A stretch of DNA of 64,000 nt from Byssothecium circinans (lineage: Eukaryota; Ascomycota; Dothideomycetes; Pleosporales; Massarinaceae): positions 1,164,362 through 1,228,361 of the forward strand of contig ML976980.1 in the NCBI GenBank assembly GCA_010015675.1, written 5' to 3'. The notes beneath the pieces were generated by a model. That model did no database searches, was not told where the DNA came from, and saw only the letters and a program-made list of their open reading frames with translations. The first letter of the stretch is position 1. Each line of letters begins with the position of its first letter. Both the position numbers and the translations under genes were made by a program. Below are positions 33,706 through 43,576 of this stretch, in pieces.

Positions 33706-35369
33706 ATGTCCTCCTGGATATCTCGGGCTACTGCAAACCACAATGCCCAGCTAGTAACAACCGCGATTGTGTCCGGAGTGGTGGTAGGAAGCGCGATTCT
33801 TGGGCTCCAGAAGGCGAAGCGGATGTATAGGGTCGCAGACTTGAAGGCGTCGATACCCGAACTCGATGAAGAGCATCCTTCGACCAGAGTAAGTGCGAAC
33901 ACGTGGAGAGAATCACAGCATGCCTATGCGATGCTTGATGGGTTCCTAATTCAATCCTCTGGTATTCCAAAAGTGATTCCAGGCTAATTCGCAACAGCTA
34001 ACGGAATATGGTGCTGCATCTGATTCATTCGCCGTGAGTAAAGAAGACGAGAGGAGCATGGCTCTGGCAGCAAGGGCACGGAAAGGCGACTATGATGATG
34101 GTAATTGCCCGTAAGATTCTTCTTGGAATTTTGAGACTAATCCAGTTTGCAGATCTCATCCTCGAACAATTAGCTAGAAACCGCGTCTTCCTCACAGACG
34201 AGGGCCTCGCAAAACTCCGCAACGCCTTTGTCATTGTAGTAGGCTGTGGAGGAGTGGGCTCCCACGCAACATCAGCACTCGCCCGCTCCGGCGTCTCCAA
34301 ACTCCGCCTCATCGACTTCGACCAAGTCACCCTATCCTCTCTTAACCGACATGCCGTAGCAACGCTCGCAGATGTAGGAACGCCGAAAGTCCACTGTATC
34401 CGCCGCCGTCTCGAGCAAATCACTCCATGGACGCACTTTGACTGCCGGAACGAACTCTTCAGCGAAGCGAGTGCACCGGTTCAACTAGCATCGCTGAATG
34501 GCCAGGCCCCAGACTTTGTTATCGATGCCATTGATAACATCGACAGCAAGGTTGCGCTTCTAGCTTATTGCAAGAAGAACAACATCCCTGTCATCTCTTC
34601 CATGGGCGCTGGTTGCAAGTCTGACCCTACCCGAATTTTCGTTGGTGACATCTCTGCAAGTACAGATGATCCGCTCTCTAAATCGACTCGACGACGACTA
34701 CGAGCCATAGGTGTGAAAGATGGTATTCCAGTTGTCTTCTCCACCGAGCGTCCCGGAAAAGCGCAACTTCTTCCCTTGCCCGAAGAGGAATTCGCCAAAG
34801 GCAGTGTCGGCGAGCTTGGAGTGCTGCCAGACTTCCGCGTAAGGATTCTTCCCGTTCTCGGGACCATACCAGCTATCTTTGGTCTCGCGGTCGCGAACCA
34901 CGTCATCCTCTCAATTGCAGGATATCCGCATGACTACCTCCCGTCCAAATCGCGCGACAAGATGTACGATGGTATCTTAGGTTTGCTCCAAGGGTCTGAA
35001 GAGCGTGTCGCGAAGTCTTTTGGCTTCGATTCAACGGGGCTCAAAATCCCCCTTACGCAAGACGATGTTGGGTATTTGGTAGAAGAGGTGTATCATGGGC
35101 GAAGCGTCATTAGCGGCCTATCAACGCGCCTATGCTTGGTCAGATGGAAGAGACCGAATCAGTATTTCATCGATACAAGGACCCCGGGACAAAACAATTC
35201 CATGCTTCAATTTAATGAGCTGGTTCTGATGACGAAGGACGAAGCGAGTAAACACGAAAAAGAGGTATTGAAGGGAGAAAAGAAGGTGGAAGAGATGTAT
35301 GATGCAAAGGTGTTAGAGACGGTGGAGAAGAGGATGAGAGAGGAAGAGAGATATGAACGGTTCAGATGA
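33706..35369 (+). CDS. tRNA N6-threonylcarbamoyladenosine dehydratase (TCD1/TCD2)
   Basis: A 500-residue E1-like enzyme that dehydrates t6A37 in tRNA to cyclic t6A using ATP. Exons 33706-33888, 33998-34100, 34153-35369. Introns are 109 and 52 nt. A membrane helix at about 17-35 (VTTAIVSGVVVGSAILGL) anchors it, as in yeast Tcd1/Tcd2 on the mitochondrial outer membrane. The nucleotide-binding motif GCGGVGSHATSALARSG starts at residue 126. FDQVTLSSLNRHAVATLADVG, DAIDNIDSKVALLAYC and SSMGAGCKSDPTRI follow. The last 60 residues form a charged helix. TCD1 and TCD2 cannot be told apart from one sequence. Confidence 0.94.
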
Positions 35370-35456
35370 TCTATCTTACTCTAAACAAATAGTGCAAGAA
35401 AACATGTACAAAATGCCCGGATCAAAACTTCCTTCTCCCTACCTACTCCAACTTAC

Positions 35457-36248
35457 CTAGGCACCTCCTCCAGATCTCTTCGCCTTATCCAAAACCACGA
35501 AATCATCCTCACGTAACGCAGTGACAACATCCACTCCACCGCCCCCTCCCATTCCCACCAAGACGAAATCGTCCTCATCTTCACCCCCGCACGCAATTGA
35601 AACAATTCGCCGCACACCAAAAAACTCCAGCTCATATTTACCTACCCCCAACGAAGCCCTTTTAACCTCTTCCTACTCATGCGTAACAGAGCAGGCCTAG
35701 CTTTCCAGTTCTATATTTTGTTAAAGTTATAGGAGAGTAATTGACGTGTTAGTTATTGTGGGTGGTCTTTGGTGAGAGGGTACTATGTATGCGGGGAATT
35801 CTTTCAACCGCGTGCCCCCGTCAACAGACTCGCCTTCTTCCTTCAACACACACTCCTCTATGACATCCACATCCAGCACGAAAACGCTCCCAAGCATCTT
35901 TCCCTTTTCCTTGCCGTATTGAAAATGCGTCTTCTGACCCACGATGAATTGGTATTTGGACTTGTGTTTCTGGACGGCTTTTTTGACTGCGGCGAGGATG
36001 TCGTAGTGGAGTTGTGTGTGGTGTTGTTTGTGTTCACTATGACACAGCCTTTTCGTGGGGGTGGTCGAGGGTCGGACATGGTTTGAAGAGAGTGATGTGG
36101 ATGTTGGGGCTGGTGTTGGATCTGTACTTGTGGTGCGGGAGATGTCTGTGGTGTCTGTGGGAGGCGGGTGGGAAGAGGATATTTCATATGGTGAGAGAAA
36201 AAAGGTGAAGTTTGTTAGAGGGCGGGTGATTCTAGCACGGACGCATGC
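35457..36248 (-). pseudogene. minus-strand reading frame split by a MITE insertion
   Basis: From 36248 down to the element the minus strand is open for about 144 codons, including HYDILAAVKKAVQKHKSKYQ and GKMLGSVFVLDVDVIEECV. After the element the frame is DEDDFVLVGMG..VVTALREDDFVVLDK, ending TAG at 35459-35457. Removing the 225-bp element and one copy of the 6-bp target duplication joins the two parts in phase across a Gly-Gly/Glu-Asp junction. As it stands the first part reads into the element and stops after about 20 codons. The family is not recognised. The 5' end is unclear: a TAG lies just upstream, so an earlier exon is likely. Confidence 0.55.
35590..35814 (+). mobile_element. 225-bp MITE-like element, copy B
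   Basis: Same length and orientation as 16740-16964. Terminal repeats: left CACGCaaTTGAAAcAATTCgCCGCAcAC; the right end complements to CACGCggTTGAAAgAATTCcCCGCAtAC. It is flanked by CCCCCG on both sides (35584-35589 and 35815-35820), a likely 6-bp target-site duplication. GC content is higher than in copy A. Non-coding and non-autonomous. Superfamily unknown; a 6-bp duplication does not fit the TA-targeting pogo group. Confidence 0.75.
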
Positions 36249-36477
36249 CTAGGGTCATGTGCCAAATTTTGTTGTCTATGTTGAAAGCAAGCCTGAAATC
36301 AAGACGATGTAAGTCGTTGCGGGATACCACAAACGCAAATATCTTATAGTCAGTGATTAAGTTCCATACAATCAGCCCTGCAGCAAACGCAAAAGCAACG
36401 ACGAACCTCTTCTCCCCTCCTCTCCCTTCCATTCCTCTCTCATTCTCCAACATACTGCACCGATCCTCCCACACACC

Positions 36478-36915
36478 ATGCCACCCTCAAAACCAACCCA
36501 AAGCCCAAAACCAGACCCCCACATATACATAATCCTCCGACAAGAACTCATCTCCATCCCCAATGCACCCACCCCAACATCCCCCTCCTCCATCTCTCCG
36601 CACACACTCCCCTCTCTATCGACCCCACCGCAGTCAACACAACCGCAACCCGCGCAACACTACGAACGCACGCACTTCCTCTACGCCCTCCCCACGCTCG
36701 GCGCCGCCGTGACGCGTCTCAACCACCTCGTTAACGAGCTGCGCTACGATCCCGACTCGCCGAATCGCGACTTTACGTACTTTGAGCAGGCGCCAGGGGA
36801 CAACCTGCCGGGGTATTGGGTTTGGGGGGAGAGGATGCATGGGTTTAGCGATGGGAGGAGGGAGATAGAGGGGAAGTTTTGGGTGGAGAGGTGTGTTTGG
36901 GAGGGAGGGAGTTGA
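36478..36915 (+). CDS. hypothetical fungal protein, 145 residues
   Basis: Single-exon frame starting at an ATG in a C-rich leader. Residues 1-60 are Pro/Ser-rich and disordered. Residues 62-145 look folded: RTHFLYALPTLGAAVTRLNH, then RDFTYFEQAPGDNLPGYWVW, and EGKFWVERCVW at the end. I know of similar small fungal proteins but no function. Third-position G/C bias and the sharp change from disordered to folded support it as real. Confidence 0.6.
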   Translation: MPPSKPTQSPKPDPHIYIILRQELISIPNAPTPTSPSSISPHTLPSLSTPPQSTQPQPAQHYERTHFLYALPTLGAAVTRLNHLVNELRYDPDSPNRDFTYFEQAPGDNLPGYWVWGERMHGFSDGRREIEGKFWVERCVWEGGS

Positions 36916-37075
36916 GGGTCTTGGGGAGGTAGTGATGGGAGGATGTGTCCGAGGGAGGGTGAGAAGGGTGAGTGCGATGGAAGGATGTTAGGAAATGTGA
37001 GGATTACTTGAGGACGAAATTCCCCCCTATCCATCATTTGGATCAGCTGGTAATTAAAACACGAGCTCTTAGGTC

Positions 37076-37709
37076 TTATGATGTCTCCAGCCACTCCTCC
37101 GTCCATGTTTGTTCATCCATTTGGTCTCTGGTTCCAAGCACTTTTGGCACTTTTCCAGTTATGCGGTAGTGAATCAACACCGGCGGCTTGTGGAGACTTT
37201 CTTTCAATATACCAATACACTTAATTGTAAAGCGTATGTGGTCGAATATATTGGATACCCTACGGCTCACGCGATGGAGGCAGCGTAGTATTTTATATCG
37301 AGCAGGGTTGCTGCAGCCTTTCCGGTCTTCGAGTATAACTTCGACCTGGGGGGCGTAGTTGATTTGGTCCTGCTGGAATTTCAGTGCAGCCTGTTTGATT
37401 GCATGAGTGAGTTCCGTGAGCTGGGGGTAAGACCATCCGTGTATATGATTTTCGGAGCTGTGTCTAGAATCAACGCCTTCGCACGCTTTTGCACAATTTT
37501 ATCTGCTTCATCGTGCATTGCAGGACTAGCATAGTTCTTGAAGTGTCGGGGATGAATATGGTCTTGTGGCTTATTGAGAGCGGCAGGCGGTCGTACACTT
37601 CCAAGCGTATTTCCTTAGGTGGATGGAGGAATCGAAAAGGCGGGTCTGTATTGGCCTCCGCAATTGCTGTTTCACCTTTCGTGCCGGGAAGTGTAGACAT
37701 GGTTGCCAT
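37076..37709 (-). pseudogene. frameshifted 2EXR/F-box-like gene
   Basis: Starts MATMSTLPGTKGE, then PPFRFLHPPKEIRLEVYDRL, the usual N-terminal motif of fungal 2EXR/F-box-like proteins. The frame then stops early. The expected continuation lies in a second frame (SPAMHDEADKIVQKRAKALI), and the following segment in a third (WSYPQLTELTHAIKQAALKF and CLHRVSRRVSNIFDHIRFTI). No intron long enough fits either junction (near 37535 and near 37430), so two frameshifts are the simpler reading. The last segment ends TAA at 37076. Confidence 0.6.
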
Positions 37710-38093
37710 GGTGGAGGAGAGCAGGCTGGTTTGCGTTCAATGTTGAAAGCTCTAAAGCTCTCTAGCTAATCATACGAGGTGAATGGCATAGTAAAAGGCA
37801 GGCACGGTCGGGGAAACTGGCTTCTTGTGCTACTTCCATACTCAACGACGGCAGCTTCCTCTTTACAAACGGCAATCTCGATCCAAAGCTAGGTTATATA
37901 AGCAGAACAAACGGCTGTTCAAAGAGAAAACTCGCGCACTGCGTGTAGTTCACAGCTTCAACCACAACATCCACTTTCGACATCCTGGAACTCGTTCGGC
38001 TCGGATCACCTCAACCGCAACACCAACACCAACACCCTTACGGCTTAGCGCAGATCTCACCAGACGAGCTCCAGCTGGGCAGTCGCGTCCAAG
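37710..38093. other. intergenic region, promoter side of the gene at 38094
   Basis: 384 bp with no supported feature; presumed promoter of the INO80-F-like gene. Confidence 0.35.
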
Positions 38094-39228
38094 ATGTTCC
38101 CTACACCACACCCTTACCCTCAACTTGCCCGCCGACCTCCTTATCCGAACCTCATTCAGCATCCCGTATACCCACCACCCGCATACCCTGTGTACGCCGC
38201 ATACACCCCAGGACCCGGGGGAGCATTTTTCATAGCGCGCAACATGCCTCAACCAGGTACGTACTACTTTCCCGGCAAACAGATGGATGCGTGCATAGCG
38301 TGCCCAAGCCGAAGCACAGGATGGCGGCGTTGCAGCGCGTGCGATTCTCTGAAAACAACCCTATGGATCAGCATATTTTGCTGAAGAGCTCCAATGTCAC
38401 CCGAGCTGTGATTAACTGTTCGACATCATGTACTCGAGCTAACAGGCACAAGCAGCACCGGCACCGGCGCCGCCAGCGCGGGCATATGCCCAAAAAGACC
38501 TCCCTCCATCCGTCGAAATGGCTTACTACCGAAAGTGCATCGACCTCCGCCGGCGCATTAAAGACGTCGAAGAGAGCAACGACGGCACCCGCCTTCGGAT
38601 ATCTCGTCTGCACCGCGGCGTCCAGAAGATGCGCCTGGAGCGCGCCTTTCTCCTCGACCAACTGTCTAAACATATGGAATACAACGTCGACGACTCGGAT
38701 CGGAGTAGTAGTCCGCCACCGACCCCCACCGACAAGCCGTTGAGGAGCAAGCGGAGCCATCGCAAGGCCACACCTCCGCCTGGCGGACAACTGGGTGGTG
38801 GACCGTCGAGCATGCCGCATGCGAGCCCCGGAAGCACACATCATCATCAGCAGATACTCCAGTCGATGAATCCCATGTCGTCAGCGCAGAGCACGCCTGA
38901 CCCTAGTCGTGCTGCTCCTTTCTTCAGCGCCATGGGGGGTAGCGCGGCCTCTCCGCATGCCGTCAATGGGAATGCACCGCAGACTCTGCCCCCTCTACAG
39001 GCGCTTCAGCCTCTCCAACCGCAGCGGGAACCCTCACGTGGTGCCTACTTCGACCCGACACAGCCGTCCGAGCAGCCGCCCGCAGACGCAGAGAACGACA
39101 CTGAGCAGTCAGGTCGCCCACGGGCACACTCCGGCGCTGTACCCCCGCCGCCCGAGGCTCGAGAAGCGCAAAATGGCGATACCGAAATGACGGACGTTTC
39201 GGGTTTCACGACGGTCAACCCTCGCTAG
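38094..39228 (+). CDS. coiled-coil protein, probable INO80 subunit F/TFPT-like
   Basis: A 312-residue protein from exons 38094-38256 and 38453-39228. The 196-nt intron has a GCTAAC branch and I place its acceptor at CACAAG (38452), the only nearby AG that keeps frame. The N-terminal 55 residues are Pro/Tyr-rich. The conserved core is YYRKCIDLRRRIKDVEESND then RLHRGVQKMRLERAFLLDQL, a helix resembling the TFPT/INO80F and fungal INO80-associated coiled coil. The rest is a long Ser/Pro/Gln-rich disordered tail. INO80 membership is inferred from this one helix, so treat it as tentative. Confidence 0.6.
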
Positions 39229-39847
39229 AATCGACAAGACCGCGATGAGAGGGAAAAGTTAAAGCACGTGATTGTCCAACCCCTGCCTTATGGCCATTCC
39301 TATATACCTGCCCCGGCACTGATTCAATCTATCGGCATCACTCCATTGCACATACTCGCTGCTAGGGCTGCCACTATTCCATCCAGGCCCGCCAATCTTT
39401 CGGGCGTCCAGCCTTCAAATCACGAACCTTACGATGCTAGGCAGTTCTCACGGCCAGATGGGACTGGTCAGGATCCCGATGAACAGTGATCCTTGCTACT
39501 GCACATCGCCAGCGTCATCCAGGATATGGAGTACAGCCATGTGCCAAAAGTCTGGATACGTTTTGCACAGTTTGTGAGGCCGGAAGGGTGTTCCAACTGC
39601 TGATCTAGTATTTGTAGAGCTGGCGTGCTCGGTTATTCTAAAGTTTGCTTTGGGCATTCATATGTAATAGTAGAGTACGATAATTCCATGTGGACTTTTT
39701 CATGCATCAACTTCCCACTCCAAGACGAAGCGTGCTGGCATCACTTTGGATGTGCTTTGCGTTATTAGTACAGCCTACTTTTGCGGTGACTATTCCGATT
39801 AGGTGTCGAAAGTACTTCATTAATATCTTACAAAAGGGTTCTATAGG
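39229..39847. other. convergent intergenic region
   Basis: 619 bp between the INO80-F-like and TLG2 stops. No supported gene. Confidence 0.4.
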
Positions 39848-41154
39848 TTAAGATATTAGAAGATCTCCTTCAGCCTCCTGCCACTGCCATATCCGCCTCT
39901 TCCGCCGATGCCAAATATGTCTATTCTGGCGCAAGGCCACGGCCTGCCATCTCCCCATCGCCGGAACAGCAGCTTCAAGCGGCTCATCCGGTGCAGCGAG
40001 GGCGGCAGCCTCGGGTGCCGGGCTACTCCCTTTCCTACTCAACTTCAGCGATAACAAAATAAACACTCCCGCAATCAAAATAGCCAACAGTAACATAGCC
40101 TTCCTCTTCACGCTTCTCCTCTGATACCCACTCGCGACCTTGAGCTCCTTATCCGCCTCCTTCACATCTGTGGCCATGCGCTCGACGTTGTAGTCGATGC
40201 GGTCGAGCATGCTGCCCTGGTCGATGACCATGGTCTGTAGTTCCTGGAAGATGTTTGCGAGTTCGATGATGCCCTGGGCTATGTCTTCGATTTCGCGCTC
40301 GCGGTGGGCGATGAGGGCTTCGTTGGGGTTCTGGAGGAGGCGCTGTTGGTGCTGTTTTGTTTGGAGGAGGGTGGATTGCGAGAAGGAGCGGTCGGTTTCC
40401 GAGTCGAGGAGCGCAGGGTCGTTGTAGGGGTTTTGGATGGGGGTGTTGGAGCGGAAGGGGGAGTCGAAGCCGCCGAGGTCGCGGAGTTCTGCAGTCGTTA
40501 ATTATATGTTTAGGGACAAGGAGGGTAGGAGTTTACTTTTTAGGTAGGCGGCCTGCTTCTTGCGGAACATGGTGCTGACTTCGCCGACTCTCGTCGCCAG
40601 CGAGATCTTGAGGTTCTTGGCCATTGTTTCTTCGCCATTGCTGATGGTGCCTTGCTGTTTGGCCTCGCGCACCATCATCTCTATGCGCTTGATGGCCCGC
40701 TGGCACTGTTGGAAGGACCGTGTGATTTCCTGGGTGATTTGCTCGATTTCCCGCTCTTCCCGCTTCTTGACGTCTTCGTCGTCGAATCCAGGGAGCACGT
40801 GTTTCTGGTGTAGGTGGTCGAGCTTCCGCGTCTGCTTCGCAATGTTGGCTAGGTGCTCTGTGATTTCGTCCTGGATGTCGAGCCACCGCGGCGGCAGCAG
40901 GTCCATCTCGATGATGGCGTCGCCGTCGTCTTCGTAGGCGCCCGACGACATGAGGCCCTGGCGCTCATCCGACATGCGCCGGCTGTCGCCGAAGCCATTG
41001 GAGGAAGAGCCGGCATAGCGCGTCGATTTCTTGGGCGGGTGGTGCGCGTACGACTGGCGGTAGGAGATGAAGCTGTTCAGTTCGGGCTACGTCAGCGCAG
41101 GCATAGCTCGGGGAGGGCTGGAGCAGCGTACAGGTTGGTGCGGTCCCGCCACAT
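39848..41154 (-). CDS. TLG2: t-SNARE TLG2 / syntaxin-16
   Basis: A 399-residue Qa-SNARE of the trans-Golgi network and endosomes. Exons on the minus strand: 41154-41132, 41072-40537, 40488-39848. Exon 1 is 23 nt (MWRDRTNL) and joins FISYRQSYAHHPPKK, matching the family N-terminus that binds the Vps45 SM protein. The Habc helices contain RWLDIQDEITEHLANIAKQT and QEITRSFQQCQRAIKRIEMM. The SNARE helix is REREIEDIAQGIIELANIFQ through the zero-layer Gln (VIDQGSMLDRIDYNVERM). The membrane anchor is AMLLLAILIAGVFILLSL. A lumenal tail of about 70 residues follows, as in yeast Tlg2. Divergent from calmodulin, 443 bp away. Confidence 0.94.
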
Positions 41155-41597
41155 GGTCGGCAGGTGGCTTCAGACGGGGCTATATCATGATAAGGGGACA
41201 GAGGGGAGAGCGTTTGTCGTGTTGTTTCAATAATGTTAGTTGCGGGTGAATGAGAATGATGGCTCGGCGTTTTTCGAGCCAGCGATCGCACGTCAGGTCT
41301 GGACAGCTGGGGTTCTGCCGCTGCCGCTAATTAGACTGGCGACAGGCGACGCTAGGCGATTATCAGGCAAGAGGCAAGCGCGGACAGTGTGAGACTCGGT
41401 GAGTGGCACGGGCAGCCCGCTTCAGCCCTCATGCATTTCCTGCCCACTCTCCAGCCGCAAACACTTCGACTTCCACTTCAACTTCCACTTCCACTTCCAC
41501 TCTCCATACAATCCTCTTTACTTCTCCTACGGTCCTGCAGGCAGACGCCCCAGAACGTGCACCCAGACCTCACCTAGAATTCTATATACCAGCAATC
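41155..41597. promoter_or_regulatory. divergent promoter region, TLG2 / calmodulin
   Basis: 443 bp between divergent start codons. It contains the hexamer-repeat tract at 41464-41502, on the calmodulin side. Confidence 0.4.
41464..41502 (+). repeat. CTTCCA hexamer microsatellite
   Basis: Imperfect tandem copies of cttcca/cttcaa/cttcga, about 100 bp upstream of the calmodulin ATG. Pyrimidine-rich tracts are common just upstream of highly expressed fungal genes. Confidence 0.7.
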
Positions 41598-42530
41598 ATG
41601 GTGCGTATACCCCATGCCGTCGCTATTCGCATACCCCGCGCTGCCAAAACATTACGATAGCCTAGCCCCCTCCATCCACGCGTACTGACCACCATCGCAG
41701 GCCGACTCTCTCACCGAGGAGCAGGTTTCCGAGTTCAAGGAGGCATTCTCTCTGTTTGTACGTATTCCTGTCCATTCCACTTTCTGCTGCTGCCTGGCGG
41801 CGCAGTGAGGCGCTTGGGGCTGGACAGCTTGCTGACAGGCTTCACTTCTAGGACAAGGACGGCGATGGTCAGTACAATTCCCCCACGAGCGCTTTTGCGA
41901 CATCTCACGACTGAATTCCCAACTTCTGCGCCACCCTGATTACCACGCACGACAACTTGTTCGCCGTCGGGCTGCACATTCCCCAACCCCGCGTCATCGC
42001 TCGCCGTCACACGTTACCTCCAATCACGCACATGCACTGACGATGCTGCGTCACAGGTCAAATCACAACCAAGGAGTTGGGCACAGTGATGCGCTCGCTC
42101 GGCCAGAACCCCAGCGAGTCGGAGCTGCAGGACATGATCAACGAGGTCGATGCCGACAACAACGGCACCATTGACTTCCCCGGTACAGACACTGCACATC
42201 GCAACGAGGTATGGCAGCTGATTAGCCGCAGAGTTCCTTACCATGATGGCCCGCAAGATGAAGGACACCGACTCCGAGGAGGAGATCCGGGAAGCCTTCA
42301 AGGTTTTCGACCGCGACAACAACGGCTTCATTTCCGCCGCTGAACTGCGCCACGTCATGACCTCGATCGGCGAGAAGCTGACCGACGACGAGGTTGACGA
42401 GATGATCAGAGAGGCTGACCAGGACGGTGACGGGCGTATCGACTGTGAGTGTCTTCGTCTTGCCCGTACCATTCAATCGCTGACCCATCGCCCAGATAAC
42501 GAGTTCGTCCAGCTTATGATGCAGAAGTAA
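41598..42530 (+). CDS. CMD1: calmodulin
   Basis: Exons 41598-41600, 41701-41757, 41852-41867, 42057-42182, 42232-42444, 42496-42530 total exactly 450 bases, or 149 residues. Exon 1 is the ATG alone and exon 3 is 16 nt, the intron layout usual in filamentous ascomycetes. The product begins [20 protein letters not shown] and carries four EF-hands: [36 protein letters not shown] and [12 protein letters not shown]. It ends FVQLMMQK. Essential calcium sensor for calcineurin, kinases and polarity. Confidence 0.99.
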
Positions 42531-43576
42531 GCATGGGCAGATGGTTTTGGGTGTGTACTATGCACTTGGCAGGGTGAAACGGCTGAGCATTTCTTGCTGC
42601 GGGTAGCGAATCCCTCTCCTTAATGAGACACGGTTCGGTGTACTTGCAGGCCTCCTTTGCAGCTTGTCTGGTCCATTCAATTTGGGGACAGCAAGCTCGA
42701 TATCCTCAATCCATTCTTGTGCCTTCATACTCTTGGCCATTTTTCATGCAATTTACCTTCCATCTCCATGGGCGCCTGAGTTAATAACTTTGTTCTCAGA
42801 ATGACTTGCAGTATGCAGGGACCTACAAGCACACGGCCAAGATTCGTCTCCTTGGCAAACGTCCCATGGTTCTGTGGCTTTGCAGAAGTGGATCCAGCGC
42901 CTATGTATGCTCGTTTTCTCCAGGTCATTTGACTAACCAAAACCCACGTCGGCTGTCTTCCAGTGCATGGCTGCATTATTGAAGAATACTATTATTGATC
43001 TGGTATGTCCAAACCTGTCCTCCGAATGCGGGTTGCTGATGTTGTCGGTTACCCACACTGGAATGTGCCTTCCCATTTATCGGCTTGGCACTGCGTTGTG
43101 CTGAACTAAGTGAACCTTGGGAGCCTTCAGATTTGATCATCTTTCACTCTTCTTCATAAAGGCATTTTGCTGTGTGCCATCTTGATACCGTCGAGCAATT
43201 ACTTTCCGCCAATTTCTGGGATAATATGGCGTCGTCTGCAGTGTCTGGCATGGACACCCGGCCACAACAATGCATTCCGGAAAGCCGCAGCTTGCATCTA
43301 AATAATGACGACTGACGTGTTTCATCCCAATCCGGGTGGGGAGTTTCTTTATGCACGCAAACATACGAAGCTGCCGTAGGTGAAGCTCCTTTGTCTCCAA
43401 GCTCAACATCAATCGAGCTACCTGAGCTTGCGACCTTGGAATATTGTCTCATCCTAACTACCTGAGACTTTTTATTTTTTGAAGATTTCGCTTCGGAAGT
43501 TTCGAGAGACGACAAGTGCGAAAAAGCGATATCCCAATTGTACGAAAAGCGAGGCCCGCTTTAGTATCTGATCACT
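42531..43576. other. 1-kb intergenic region
   Basis: Calmodulin 3' flank and promoter of the gene at 43577. No supported gene. Confidence 0.4.
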
